Shown here: positions 26,080 to 35,718 of the stretch, piece after piece | How the letters are laid out: the number at the start of each line of letters is the position of its first letter | Position numbering within the stretch: position 1 is the first letter of the stretch | Assembly: GCA_902553315.1 (NCBI GenBank) | Contig: CACDKN010000003.1 | Coordinates: 62,001-126,000, forward strand | Direction: 5' to 3' | Source: AG-339-G14 sp902553315 | Lineage (GTDB): Bacteria; Pseudomonadota; Gammaproteobacteria; Magnimaribacterales; AG-339-G14 | Length of the DNA stretch: 64,000 nt | Notes under the pieces: model-generated | Database searches by the model: none | Told to the model about the DNA's origin: nothing | What the model saw: the letters and a program-made list of their open reading frames with translations, nothing else | Position numbers and translations under genes: made by a program

Positions 26080-28398
26080 TTATATTTTTCTTTTAATTTC
26101 TTCTTTTTGGAAAACTTCTATCTTGTCCCCGATTTTTATATCTGAATAATTTGAAATTCCAATTCCACATTCTGTACCAGATTTGACTTCTCTTGCTTCA
26201 TCTTTAAATCTTCTTAATGAATCCAGAATTCCTTCATGAATTACAATATTATCTCTTAGAACTCTTACATTCATATTTGCTGAAATTGTCCCTTCTTCAA
26301 CTATTGAGCCAGCTACAAATCCAAATTTTGGAGATTTAAATACATCTTTAACTTTTGCGACCCCTTTAATACTCTCTTTAATTTCTGGGCTTAAAGAGCC
26401 TTCAATGGTTGATTTAATTTCATCTATCAGATCATAAATAATTCCGAAGTATTTAATTGAAATTCCCTCTTCTTCGGCTAGTTTACCTGCAGCTGTATCT
26501 GCTCTTACATTAAAACCAAAAATAGCCGCTTCAGATGCAATAGCTAAATTTACATCATTTTCTGAGATTGGGCCTACCGAATCTAAAACGATTTTTATAT
26601 TCACTTCGTCAACCTTTAAATTATTAATGGAACCTACTAAGGCCTCCAAAGAGCCATTTGTATCAGATTTCAATACTAAATTTACAGAAGATTTTTCACC
26701 ATCAGATACATTTGCAAACAAATTTTCAGTTGTAACTCCGCTTCTTTGAGCGAGTCTTTTATCCCTTATTTTTTTTGATCTATTTTCTGACAAAGCTCTC
26801 GCAGCTTTTTCGTCTTCTACAACTATAAATTCGTCTCCAGCGTTTGGAGAATACTCTAAACCCGAAATAGATACTGGTTGGGAAGGCAGTGCTTCTTTAA
26901 TATTTTCTTCTGAAAAATTTTTTAAGCTTCTAATTTTTCTATATTGATCTCCAACTAAAATTAAATCACCAGTTTCTAATTTACCTTTTTTTACTAGCAG
27001 AGTTGCAACTGCTCCTTCACCTTTTTTTACGCCTGACTCAAGCACTAAACCTGCCGCAGGTCCTGAATGATTAGTTTTTAATTCTAAAACTTCTGCAACT
27101 AACAGAATACTATCTAGCAAATCTTCAATGCCATCACCGGTCATTGCAGATACAGGAATCATTTGGGTATCTCCCCCCCAGTCTTCAGGAGTTAATCCAA
27201 TTGCTGCAAGATCTCCTTTTACCTTATCAAGGTCTGCGTCAGGCTTATCAACTTTATTGATGGCTACTATTATTTCTACTTCTGCTGCTTTAGCATGATC
27301 TAAAGCTTCTTGAGTTTGAGGCTGCACACTATCATCAGCCGCAACAACCAAAATTACGATATCAGTTAAATTCGCTCCTCTTGCTCGCATTTGTGAAAAA
27401 GCTGCATGTCCAGGAGTGTCTATGAAGGTAATGCTTTTATCATTATGAAGGGTCTGATAAGCGCCAATTGCTTGAGTAATCCCGCCTTCTTCAGTATCTG
27501 CTATAGAGGCTTTTCTTATGAAGTCTAGAATAGAAGTCTTTCCATGGTCTACATGCCCAAGAACGGATACCACTGGATCCCTGCTCTCTTCTTCTCCATC
27601 ATAAGACAAATTTTCTATTAAATTTTCCTCATCATCTTTTTCCTCTATGGGAATTCCCAAATGCCCTAGTTCTTCAACTACTAAAAGCGCCGTCTCTTGA
27701 TCTATTGTTTGATTAAGGGTTACCATGACACCATTAGTCATTAAAGATTTTATTAAATCGGCAGACTTTATAGATAATGCCTTTGCTAGATCCGCTACAG
27801 ATATAAATTCAGGAATACTTACCTCTTTTTGAATGAACTCTGATGGTTTTTCGAAACTTTGAACATTCGCAGATAGTTTAGTCTCTAAATATTTTTCACC
27901 TTCTAATTCTCTCTTATTTTTTTTACTATCATCTAATATAGAATTGGTTTTTTTTAAATTTACAGGCTTGTTTTGTTTCAAAGAAGTTTCTGATTTTTTT
28001 ATTCGCCTTACTACGTTACCTTTGTTTTTTTCTTCAACTGATTGGTCTTTAATTGCTTCTTTGGATTTCTCGGCAGAGACCCTTTTTCTTTCTGCATCAT
28101 CAAAGTCTATGGTGCCAGAGAAATCTTTTGAAATTTCTGAGCTTGTTGCATCTTTATTTTGGTTTAATCTGGTAATTGAGACCTTTGAGTTTGTGCTGGC
28201 TTTGTTTGTAGTTTTTTTTAAAGAAATAGTTTTTTTAGAAGCTTTTTTGGAAGACTTAATAAAGTTAAGTAATATTTTTTTATCTTCGTTATTAATCTCT
28301 TCCTCAGCATTCTTATGGGTTAATCCAGCTGCCTTTATTTGAAGAAGCAGCTCTTCAGGGGAATAACCAATTGCTTTAGCAATTTGACTTACTTTCAT
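26080..28398 (-). CDS. infB: Translation initiation factor IF-2
   Basis: GTPase that delivers initiator tRNA, which is encoded in the same block. From the ATG at 28398 it has 772 residues: an N-terminal helical module (KVSQIAKAIGYSPEELL), a charged Lys/Ser/Glu-rich linker, a second IF2-N module near residue 200, G1 GHVDHGKT, G3 DTPGHAAF, G4 NKVDKPDAD, then domains II-IV. A TTG at 28407 overlapping the nusA stop would add three residues; the ATG is preferred. It is shorter than the 890-residue Escherichia protein because the linker is reduced. Confidence 0.96.
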   Translation of the reverse strand: MKVSQIAKAIGYSPEELLLQIKAAGLTHKNAEEEINNEDKKILLNFIKSSKKASKKTISLKKTTNKASTNSKVSITRLNQNKDATSSEISKDFSGTIDFDDAERKRVSAEKSKEAIKDQSVEEKNKGNVVRRIKKSETSLKQNKPVNLKKTNSILDDSKKNKRELEGEKYLETKLSANVQSFEKPSEFIQKEVSIPEFISVADLAKALSIKSADLIKSLMTNGVMVTLNQTIDQETALLVVEELGHLGIPIEEKDDEENLIENLSYDGEEESRDPVVSVLGHVDHGKTSILDFIRKASIADTEEGGITQAIGAYQTLHNDKSITFIDTPGHAAFSQMRARGANLTDIVILVVAADDSVQPQTQEALDHAKAAEVEIIVAINKVDKPDADLDKVKGDLAAIGLTPEDWGGDTQMIPVSAMTGDGIEDLLDSILLVAEVLELKTNHSGPAAGLVLESGVKKGEGAVATLLVKKGKLETGDLILVGDQYRKIRSLKNFSEENIKEALPSQPVSISGLEYSPNAGDEFIVVEDEKAARALSENRSKKIRDKRLAQRSGVTTENLFANVSDGEKSSVNLVLKSDTNGSLEALVGSINNLKVDEVNIKIVLDSVGPISENDVNLAIASEAAIFGFNVRADTAAGKLAEEEGISIKYFGIIYDLIDEIKSTIEGSLSPEIKESIKGVAKVKDVFKSPKFGFVAGSIVEEGTISANMNVRVLRDNIVIHEGILDSLRRFKDEAREVKSGTECGIGISNYSDIKIGDKIEVFQKEEIKRKI

Positions 28399-28403
28399 GA
28401 TCC

Positions 28404-29867
28404 TCAAATAAACCAGTCGGCTCTAGCCGCCATTATAATTTTTCCTGCTTCATCTTCTGAAATTTCTAAAATGGGAGCAAGCTCATCAGAGGCAAGATCA
28501 GCCAATTCTTCCTTAGTTGAAACATTATTCTTTGTAAGTTTTTCAATCATTTCGTTATCAAGTAAATCTAAACTTTCAAGAGTGTTGTCTTTAGATTCTT
28601 CTTCCTCAATGTCAGATAATGCCAGTTCCAAAAGAGCAGCTTCTGATCTTTCTAAAAGAGCTTCAGAAATTTCTGAATCTATTTCTTCAATACTCTCCAG
28701 ATCTTCTGAGGAGGCTTCAGAAATTTTTTGAATTGTATCAAAGCCACTTTGAATTAATTTTTCTGCTAAGTCGCTGTCTACACCCATAAATTTAATTAAC
28801 TTATTTTCTGGAGAATCTTCAGTAATCAAGTCTTCGTTTTCCCCGCCTATTTGGATTTGCCAACCTATTAACTCGGAAGCTAGTCTAATGTTTTGTCCAT
28901 TTCTTCCAATAGCGAGGGCAAGATTTTCATCTTTTACCTTCACCTCCATAGTTCCATTTTCTTCATCTAAAACTATAGAAGTAACTTCCGCAGGAGATAA
29001 AGTATTTATAAGAAGTTTTGCTGGATCATCGTCCCAGACAACAATATCAATTCTTTCGCTGCCAAGTTCATTAGAAACAGCCTGAACTCGAGAACCTCTC
29101 ATGCCTACACAAGCGCCAACAGGGTCTATTCTAATATCATTAGTCTTAACGGCAATTTTTGTTCTTGCTCCAGAGTCTCTAGCCACCGCTCTAATTTGAA
29201 TAACCTCTTCGGCGATTTCAGGGACTTCTAATTTAAATAATTCAACCACCATTTCTTTTGCACTTCTGCTCAAAATTAATTGAGATCCTCTATTTTCCCT
29301 CTCAGCTTCTCCTAAGATTCCTTTTATTCGGTCGCCAATTCTGTAAATCTCACCTTGCACCAAATCCCTTCGAGACAAGGAAGCTTCTGCGTTATCGCCT
29401 AAATCAACTATGATAAATTCTCTAGTAACTTTTTTAACTGTGCCGTTAATCAAAGTGTTTAAGTAAGGTCTAAACTTTTTAATTATTTCAAGTCGCTCAG
29501 CATCTCTTACTTTTTGCACTATTACCTGCTTCGCTGCTTGAGCAGCAATCCTGCCAAAGTCAGGATTTTCAATTTGCTCTTTATCTACGTCGCCTTCTTT
29601 TAATTCTTTTTCATCAGCTAAATCACTATCAGCTAAAATATGTATTTCAGAATTCTCGTAGTTTTCAAAATCAACTGCTGTCCAACACCTGAATGTTTCA
29701 AAGTCACCTGTTTCTCTATCTATAGAGACTCTAATGTCTACTTCTTCTTGATATCTTTTTTTTGCAGCGCTCGCTAATGCCAACTCAATAGCTTCAAATA
29801 TAGTATCTTTTGGCAAATCTTTTTCATTAGACACTGATTCAGCTACCATCAATATTTCTTGATTCAT
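28404..29867 (-). CDS. nusA: Transcription termination/antitermination factor NusA
   Basis: RNA polymerase-binding elongation factor, 487 residues: N-terminal domain (MNQEILMVAESVSNEK), S1 domain near 140-200 (NGTVKKVTREFIIVDLGD), two KH domains (IRIDPVGACVGMRGSRVQAV, LALAIGRNGQNIRLAS) and two C-terminal acidic repeats with helix-hairpin-helix character. NusA matters here because the window has very few intrinsic terminators. It starts one base after rimP and its stop abuts infB. Confidence 0.97.
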   Translation of the reverse strand: MNQEILMVAESVSNEKDLPKDTIFEAIELALASAAKKRYQEEVDIRVSIDRETGDFETFRCWTAVDFENYENSEIHILADSDLADEKELKEGDVDKEQIENPDFGRIAAQAAKQVIVQKVRDAERLEIIKKFRPYLNTLINGTVKKVTREFIIVDLGDNAEASLSRRDLVQGEIYRIGDRIKGILGEAERENRGSQLILSRSAKEMVVELFKLEVPEIAEEVIQIRAVARDSGARTKIAVKTNDIRIDPVGACVGMRGSRVQAVSNELGSERIDIVVWDDDPAKLLINTLSPAEVTSIVLDEENGTMEVKVKDENLALAIGRNGQNIRLASELIGWQIQIGGENEDLITEDSPENKLIKFMGVDSDLAEKLIQSGFDTIQKISEASSEDLESIEEIDSEISEALLERSEAALLELALSDIEEEESKDNTLESLDLLDNEMIEKLTKNNVSTKEELADLASDELAPILEISEDEAGKIIMAARADWFI

Positions 29868-29868
29868 T

Positions 29869-30330
29869 TTATGCTTGCTCCATATATATTAATTTTGAAG
29901 ATAAATAATTAGAAGAACTTATTTTTTCGAGATCTTCATTATGTTTTTTAATTTCTAAGAGATTATCTTCAGCTTTAATAAGCTTTCCTCTAAGAGTTTG
30001 TTTTATATTTTCTTTCATGAATTTTATTTCAACTTGATAACCAAGAAATGCTTTATGTTGATTAAAATCAAAAAAAATTCTATCAATTCCAGGAGAAGAA
30101 ACTTCTAATCTATAGTTAAAGTCTAAAAAATCTGAGTTATTTAAGATTTCCATGGTCTGGTTGCTTACTTTTTCACAATCTGACAAATTTATAGATGTAT
30201 CCTTATTGTCTATATATAGCCTTATTAATTTAGATCTAGAATTTCCTGAAATTTCTAAACCCCAAAAAATATACCCCAAAGAAATAATATCCTTTTCAAT
30301 AGCAATCTTTAATCTCTCTTTTATATCCAT
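29869..30330 (-). CDS. rimP: Ribosome maturation factor RimP
   Basis: A 153-residue protein for 30S subunit maturation. The LGYIFWGLEI start, CEKVSNQTMEIL, and YRLEVSSPGIDRIFF segments are the conserved RimP core. The C-terminal SH3-like part (KLIKAEDNLLEI) is somewhat reduced. It follows the tRNA-fMet gene and a perfect inverted repeat, as in the Escherichia metY-rimP-nusA-infB operon. Confidence 0.93.
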   Translation of the reverse strand: MDIKERLKIAIEKDIISLGYIFWGLEISGNSRSKLIRLYIDNKDTSINLSDCEKVSNQTMEILNNSDFLDFNYRLEVSSPGIDRIFFDFNQHKAFLGYQVEIKFMKENIKQTLRGKLIKAEDNLLEIKKHNEDLEKISSSNYLSSKLIYMEQA

Positions 30331-30341
30331 AATTTTATATT

Positions 30342-30365
30342 AAATAGGCCCTTAAAGGGCCTATT

Positions 30366-30366
<1 letters not shown>
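30342..30366 (-). terminator. Perfect inverted repeat between tRNA-fMet and rimP
   Basis: Arms AAATAGGCCCTT (30342-30353) and AAGGGCCTATTT (30355-30366) are fully complementary around a single centre base. The arm nearest the tRNA shares base 30366, the last base of the tRNA CCA. Read on the minus strand, the hairpin is followed by a mixed T/A stretch, not a clean U tract, so it may act as a weak terminator or attenuator, or as a processing signal that frees the tRNA 3' end. Confidence 0.6.
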
Positions 30367-30442
<76 letters not shown>

Positions 30443-30489
30443 ATAAGTCGCAGGAGTATAGGATTTACAATAAATTTGGTCAAGTAAAT

Positions 30490-30576
30490 TGGTGCCGAAG
30501 AGAGGATTTGAACCTCCACGAGCAAAAGCTCACTACCCCCTCAAGATAGCGTGTCTACCAGTTCCACCACTTCGGC
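30490..30576 (-). tRNA. tRNA-Leu (anticodon GAG)
   Basis: A class II tRNA of 87 bases with long variable arm (GTGAGC..GCTCGT region). Acceptor GCCGAAG pairs with CTTCGGC, discriminator A (required for leucine identity), encoded CCA. Anticodon loop TTGAGGG gives GAG (30540-30542), reading CUU and CUC. It begins four bases after the secG stop and is 47 bases before tRNA-fMet, matching the secG-leuU-metY order of Escherichia. Confidence 0.96.
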
Positions 30577-30580
30577 ACTC

Positions 30581-30901
30581 TTAGTCTGGTAAATCTTCAA
30601 TTTCAATAATGTTATCTGAAACATCTTCTGCATTCACTGGTTCAGAAAAAATTTCTAATTCTGAGTCAAAATTTGTCTTTTGGTAAATCGATATCCCTAA
30701 AGTATTGATAAAAAAAACGAAAACTAAGATCCATGTCAAAGTTGTTAAGGTGTTTCCAGATTCGATTGGACCAAGCATTCCATTATTATTACCGCTCCCA
30801 AAGGCTGAACCGATATCTGCTCCCTTACCGTTTTGCATAAGAATGACAACTACTAATAAAATAGCAACGAATATTTGAAATCCTATTAAAAAACTAAGCA
30901 T
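30581..30901 (-). CDS. secG: Preprotein translocase subunit SecG
   Basis: A 106-residue inner-membrane protein with two helices (about 4-22 and 54-73) flanking the family segment LMQNGKGADIGSAFGSG. The tail after residue 80 is acidic. The ATG at 30901 overlaps the tpiA stop by 8 bases; an upstream in-frame ATG at 30943 would overlap by 50 bases and add a non-family N-terminus, so 30901 is chosen. It assists SecYEG export. Confidence 0.94.
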   Translation of the reverse strand: MLSFLIGFQIFVAILLVVVILMQNGKGADIGSAFGSGNNNGMLGPIESGNTLTTLTWILVFVFFINTLGISIYQKTNFDSELEIFSEPVNAEDVSDNIIEIEDLPD

Positions 30902-31637
30902 TTTTAAAATTTTGGGCGATCTTAGCAAATTCTTCTCCATCAAGTGAAGCGTTTCCTACTAATAATCCTGAAATATTTTTTTCAGCCAAAATTTCTTTTG
31001 AATTCGTCGCATTTACACTTCCGCCATATAAAATTTCTGATTGAATGTTTTTAGTTTCTAAAGTTGCTTTAATGAAATCTATGGATTCTCTAATACTCGA
31101 TATTTCTGCAGAAATACCCGTTCCAATTGCCCAAATAGGCTCATAAGCAACTATTATTGAGTTTGATTTAAAGTTTTCAAAATTACTAAAAGACTCTAAT
31201 TGTTTAAATAAGAAATTTTCTCTATCTCCGCTTTCCCTAGTTTCAAGGCTTTCTCCTACGCAGACTATAGGAGAAATTTTTTCATTAATTAATTTTTGAG
31301 TCTTCTGGAAAACAATTGAATTAGTATCTCCTGCCATTCTTTGTTCAGAATGCCCAACAATACAATAATGAATCTCAGAGAAATTTGATAAATGCTTAGA
31401 AGAGACTTGACCGGTAAAAGGACCGGGGTCTTTTTCAGATACGTCTTGGCTTCCAGTTAATAAATATTTAGAAAAAGCAGATTTTTCAATAAAAAAAGGA
31501 ATTTGTAAAAAATTTGGACAAATTACAATTTGCAACGTTTCTTTAGAAGAAATCTCACTACAATTATTTTCAAATTTAAAAATCCAATCAGAAATGTCTA
31601 GGCTATTCATTTTCCAATTAGCAATTAGATACTTCAT
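30894..31637 (-). CDS. tpiA: Triosephosphate isomerase
   Basis: Glycolytic TIM-barrel enzyme, 247 residues, with Lys8 (IANWKMN), His96 (CIVGHSEQR) and catalytic Glu166 (VAYEPIWAIGTG), plus the C-terminal phosphate loops YGGSVN and GLLVGNASL. It starts within the glmM stop (four-base overlap) and ends inside secG. Confidence 0.97.
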   Translation of the reverse strand: MKYLIANWKMNSLDISDWIFKFENNCSEISSKETLQIVICPNFLQIPFFIEKSAFSKYLLTGSQDVSEKDPGPFTGQVSSKHLSNFSEIHYCIVGHSEQRMAGDTNSIVFQKTQKLINEKISPIVCVGESLETRESGDRENFLFKQLESFSNFENFKSNSIIVAYEPIWAIGTGISAEISSIRESIDFIKATLETKNIQSEILYGGSVNATNSKEILAEKNISGLLVGNASLDGEEFAKIAQNFKNA

Positions 31638-32983
31638 GAAAGATTTTTAGCAAAACTCTCTAACTCTTCAGAAACGTTTTTAGTTTTAGCTGAATCATTG
31701 CTTTCCACCATGATTCGTAATAATTTTTCTGTCCCTGACTTTCTAACGTTTATCCTTCCTTTATTATTGGTAATATCTGCTTCCAAGCGTTTTTTTAGTG
31801 CGTTAAATTTTTTATTTTTTATTATTTTTTCAGGATCATTAGTTTTTACATTTTTCAAAACTTGAGGGTATTTTTTAAAGTTTTTTATATTTTTTTTATA
31901 AACTTTATTTGAAAAATTAATTGCATCTAAAAATTTTATTGCTGCAATAATACCATCCCCAGTTAACGCAGAATCTAAACAAATTAAATGCCCAGATTGC
32001 TCGCCGCCCAGCTCCCAGCCTAATTCTTCAAGTTTTTCAAGAACGTATCTATCGCCAACATCTGATCTTATCAATTCAATATCTAACTCTTTCAAGGCGT
32101 CTTCGAGACCTTGGTTAGTCATATGAGTACCAACGACTCCCCTGGTTCCTAAGTAAATATTGTGTTGAAATTTTTCTTTAGCCAACAAATATAAAATTTG
32201 ATCTCCATCTATCTCAGTCAAATCTTTACTTACAAAGACTAATCTATCTCCATCTCCATCTAATGCAAGCCCAAAATCCGCATTATTTTCGGCTACTGCT
32301 TTTTTCAAACATTCAATATCAGTTGAGCCACAATTTTTGTTTATATTCAATCCGTCAGGCTTATTGGATATAACCTTTAATTCAGCTCCTAATTCTTTAA
32401 ACACCTTTGGAGCTACGTCATAAGCTGCGCCATTCGCCACATCCAGTACTAATTTTAATCCAGAAAAATTTTCGTTTTTAGTTAAAGCTTTTTTACAAAA
32501 CTCTATATATCTCCCACCAGCATCAGAAATTCTATTAGCTTTTCCTAGACAATCCGCTTCAACGACTTGAAACTTCTCATCAATCATCTTCTCAATTCTA
32601 TTTTCAAGCTCTTCTGATAATTTTTTCCCTCTGCTGTCAAAAAATTTTATTCCATTGTCTAGATATGAATTGTGTGAAGCGCTTATAACCACTCCCGCCG
32701 CATTTTTAAAAGAATTTGCTAAAAATGATATTGCCGGAGTAGGAAGTGGGCCAACTAACTTAACGTCTATGCCAGCTGATATGAATCCAGATTGAATAGC
32801 AGTTTCAAGCAGGTATCCAGAAATTCTCGTATCTTTTCCAATAATGACTGAAGAAATGCCCATTTCAGAGAAAACTTTTCCTGCAGCCCAACCAAGTTTT
32901 AAAACGAATTCAGGATTTGTGATTTCGTTAATTGGCCCTCGAATACCATCGGTACCAAAGAATTTTTTCTTTCTAACAAACAT
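31634..32983 (-). CDS. glmM: Phosphoglucosamine mutase
   Basis: Converts glucosamine-6-P to glucosamine-1-P for UDP-GlcNAc, the substrate of MurA and LpxA. It has 449 residues, with FGTDGIRG near the N-terminus, phosphoserine Ser103 in VVISASHNSY, the metal loop DGDGDR, sugar loop GEQSGH and phosphate loop RVNVRKSGTEKLLR-like INVRKSGTEKLLR. It lies four bases after folP and overlaps tpiA by four. Confidence 0.97.
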   Translation of the reverse strand: MFVRKKKFFGTDGIRGPINEITNPEFVLKLGWAAGKVFSEMGISSVIIGKDTRISGYLLETAIQSGFISAGIDVKLVGPLPTPAISFLANSFKNAAGVVISASHNSYLDNGIKFFDSRGKKLSEELENRIEKMIDEKFQVVEADCLGKANRISDAGGRYIEFCKKALTKNENFSGLKLVLDVANGAAYDVAPKVFKELGAELKVISNKPDGLNINKNCGSTDIECLKKAVAENNADFGLALDGDGDRLVFVSKDLTEIDGDQILYLLAKEKFQHNIYLGTRGVVGTHMTNQGLEDALKELDIELIRSDVGDRYVLEKLEELGWELGGEQSGHLICLDSALTGDGIIAAIKFLDAINFSNKVYKKNIKNFKKYPQVLKNVKTNDPEKIIKNKKFNALKKRLEADITNNKGRINVRKSGTEKLLRIMVESNDSAKTKNVSEELESFAKNLS

Positions 32984-32987
32984 CGAT

Positions 32988-33785
32988 TCAATTTTCTAAC
33001 TTATTTGATAATTTTGCTACATTATGAACTCTAAGAATGTTCGCACCATTTTCAGCTGCAATTATACTAGCAATAGCTGATTTTTCGTCTATATCTTCAA
33101 TTTTTGCTTCATTAAATAATTTTTTTAAGAATCCTTTTCTTGATAAACCAATTAAAATCTTATTTTTGTATTGAGAATAATCGAAATCAAAAAGCAATTT
33201 TTTATTTTCTTCAAATGTTTTATCGTATCCAAATCCAGGATCTAAAATAATATTTTGTTCATTTATTCCGAAGATTGTAAGTTGATTGATCTGAGCTTTA
33301 AAAAAACTATCTATGTCTTCCTCCAACGATTTAGTCCTATCTCTAGAGTTATGCATTACACAAATAGGTACATTATGATTTTTGACTAATTTCTTTCCTG
33401 AAATTGAAGTCAATCCACTAACATCGTTTATTAGTCCGATCGGGAATTTAAGCACCTCTTTCATAACTTCTGGCTTTCTAGTATCAATTGAAATTATCGA
33501 TTTAGTCTCTGAAATCAGTTCTAAAACTGGTATTAATCTATCTAATTCTTCTTGAGTAGAAATTGGAGAATACCCCGGCCTTGTAGATTCTGCTCCTATA
33601 TCAATAAATGATGCTCCTGACTTTTCCAAGAAATCAATTTCTTTAATAATTTTTCTTAAATCAAATTCTGAAGTTAAATTATTAGATATAAACTTTCCAC
33701 CATCTGAGAAAGAATCAGTTGTAATATTTATTATTCCCATAACAAGAGGCTTATCAAAGATAAGCTCCTTGTTTCCGAAAAGCAT
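32988..33785 (-). CDS. folP: Dihydropteroate synthase
   Basis: Condenses p-aminobenzoate with dihydropterin pyrophosphate in folate synthesis; the sulfonamide target. It has 265 residues: MGIINITTDSFSDGG, GASFIDIGAESTRPG and the ILDPGFGYDKT and LIGLSRKGF loops are intact. The flanking order ftsH-folP-glmM is standard in gammaproteobacteria. Confidence 0.97.
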   Translation of the reverse strand: MLFGNKELIFDKPLVMGIINITTDSFSDGGKFISNNLTSEFDLRKIIKEIDFLEKSGASFIDIGAESTRPGYSPISTQEELDRLIPVLELISETKSIISIDTRKPEVMKEVLKFPIGLINDVSGLTSISGKKLVKNHNVPICVMHNSRDRTKSLEEDIDSFFKAQINQLTIFGINEQNIILDPGFGYDKTFEENKKLLFDFDYSQYKNKILIGLSRKGFLKKLFNEAKIEDIDEKSAIASIIAAENGANILRVHNVAKLSNKLEN

Positions 33786-33793
33786 TCTATAAT

Positions 33794-35704
33794 TTAAGTT
33801 TGATTTGCTGGATCAGAAATAGGTGGATTAGGTTTCTTCTTTCTAGAGTCCTTTGTATCAGAATCATCTGAGTCTCCAGCCCTAGGTTTTGCTCCAGCCA
33901 TAATATCGTCTATTTGGTCAGTATTTAATGTCTCAAATTCAACTAACGCTTTCGCCATGGCGTGAAGTTTCTCAATGTTTTTATTGAGAAGATCCGTAGC
34001 GGTTTTATAGCATCTATCAATAATTTTCTTTGACTCCTCATCAATTAATTTTGCAGTTTGATCCGAAAAAACGGTAGATGAGTTTGAAGCCGATCTTCCA
34101 AGAAATGGTTCATCATTTTCATCTTCATATCTCATAGGACCTAATTTCTCTGATAAACCCCATTTAGTTACCATATTCCTAGCAAGTTCAGTAGCTCTTT
34201 CGATATCATTTGAGGCACCAGTAGTTACACCTTTGTCTCCGTAAATTAGTTCTTCGGCAATTCGACCACCAAAAAGACCGCATATTCTGTCAAGGATTCC
34301 CTGTTTGCTTAGACTATATCTGTCTTCTTCTGGAAGGAATACTGTAACCCCTAGTGCTCTTCCTCTTGGAATAATAGAGACCTTATAAACTGGGTCGTGC
34401 TCGTCAAGCTCTCTTCCTATAATTGCGTGACCAGCTTCATGGTAAGCAGTTCTCGTTTTCTCTTCTAAAGACATGACCATAGACTTTCTCTCAGCGCCCA
34501 TCATTACTTTATCTTTTGCAAGTTCTAATTCATTCATTGTTACTTTTTTCTTTCCCGATCTGGCTGAAAATAACGCAGCCTCGTTAACTAAGTTTGCTAA
34601 ATCGGCACCAGAAAAACCTGGAGTTCCTCTAGCTATGTATGAAACTTCAACGTCCTCAGAGATTGGCACATTTCTACAATGCACTTTAAGAATTTGTTCT
34701 CTTCCTCTGATGTCAGGTAAAGGAACTACAACTTGTCTGTCAAATCTTCCTGGTCTTAACAAAGCCGGATCTAGTACATCCGGTCTATTAGTAGCGGCAA
34801 TAATAATTATTCCTTCATTTGCCTCGAATCCGTCCATTTCTACTAAAAGCTGATTAAGTGTTTGTTCTCTTTCGTCATGACCACCGCCAAGACCGGCTCC
34901 TCTATGTCTTCCAACAGCGTCGATTTCATCAATGAAAACTATGCATGGAGCTTGCCTTTTGGCTTGCTCAAACATGTCTCTAACTCTTGAGGCACCAACA
35001 CCAACAAACATCTCAACGAAATCTGAACCAGAAATAGAAAAAAATGGAACTTGTGCTTCTCCAGCTATAGCTCTAGCTAAAAGGGTTTTACCAGTTCCTG
35101 GAGAACCGCTCATCAAAATACCTCTGGGAATTTTTCCACCTAATCTTTGAAATTTTGAAGGGTCTTTTAAAAAATCAACTAATTCTTGGACTTCTTCTTT
35201 AGCCTCTTCAACACCAGCAACATCTTTAAAAGTAGTTTTAACTTTTCCTCCTTCAAGCATTTTTGCTTTGCTTTTACCAAAGCTCATTGGGCCGCCTCGG
35301 CCTCCCATTCCACCTTGCATCTGGCGCATGAAGAAAAAGAAGATAGCCAATATTATTAAAATTGGAAAGCTAGCAACCAGTAGCTGAGTCCAAATGCTTT
35401 CTGTTTGAGGCTCTTCACCAAAAACTTCAACTTGGTGTTCAAACAAATCGTCCATCAACTGGTTGTCTTGAACATAAATTGGCCTTGTAGTTTTGAAAGA
35501 GGTTCCGTCTTCTTTGAAACCATTGATAGAATATCCATCTCCTTCAAATGAAACGCTGGCTATTTGGTCTTTATTTACAAGGGAAACAAACTCAGAATAA
35601 GTAATATTTTCTGAACCCGGACCTTGATTAAAATTTTGTAGTGCAAAAAAAGTTGCTCCAGCAATAAAAAGCCAGATGAAAGTGTTTCTTAGAAATTGGG
35701 ACAT
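33794..35704 (-). CDS. ftsH: ATP-dependent zinc metalloprotease FtsH
   Basis: Membrane-anchored AAA protease for quality control and LpxC turnover. It has 636 residues: membrane helices at about 8-22 and 107-126, a Gly/Met-rich linker, Walker A GSPGTGKT (200-207, with Ser where the family usually has Pro), second region GVGASRVRDMF, Walker B CIVFIDEIDAVG and zinc site HEAGH (His422, Glu423, His426). A charged C-terminal tail ends in Lys/Asp/Pro-rich sequence. It follows rlmE after 14 bases. Confidence 0.98.
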   Translation of the reverse strand: MSQFLRNTFIWLFIAGATFFALQNFNQGPGSENITYSEFVSLVNKDQIASVSFEGDGYSINGFKEDGTSFKTTRPIYVQDNQLMDDLFEHQVEVFGEEPQTESIWTQLLVASFPILIILAIFFFFMRQMQGGMGGRGGPMSFGKSKAKMLEGGKVKTTFKDVAGVEEAKEEVQELVDFLKDPSKFQRLGGKIPRGILMSGSPGTGKTLLARAIAGEAQVPFFSISGSDFVEMFVGVGASRVRDMFEQAKRQAPCIVFIDEIDAVGRHRGAGLGGGHDEREQTLNQLLVEMDGFEANEGIIIIAATNRPDVLDPALLRPGRFDRQVVVPLPDIRGREQILKVHCRNVPISEDVEVSYIARGTPGFSGADLANLVNEAALFSARSGKKKVTMNELELAKDKVMMGAERKSMVMSLEEKTRTAYHEAGHAIIGRELDEHDPVYKVSIIPRGRALGVTVFLPEEDRYSLSKQGILDRICGLFGGRIAEELIYGDKGVTTGASNDIERATELARNMVTKWGLSEKLGPMRYEDENDEPFLGRSASNSSTVFSDQTAKLIDEESKKIIDRCYKTATDLLNKNIEKLHAMAKALVEFETLNTDQIDDIMAGAKPRAGDSDDSDTKDSRKKKPNPPISDPANQT

Positions 35705-35718
35705 AATATTTTTTAATT

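Noticed and set aside
27944..28342. 132-residue plus-strand frame opposite infB
   Set aside because: Phe/Leu-rich shadow of the Lys/Glu-rich IF-2 linker; not a plausible protein.
30902..30943. Longer secG with start at 30943
   Set aside because: Adds residues foreign to SecG and overlaps tpiA by 50 bases.
34473..34853. 126-residue plus-strand frame opposite ftsH
   Set aside because: Antisense shadow of the AAA domain.
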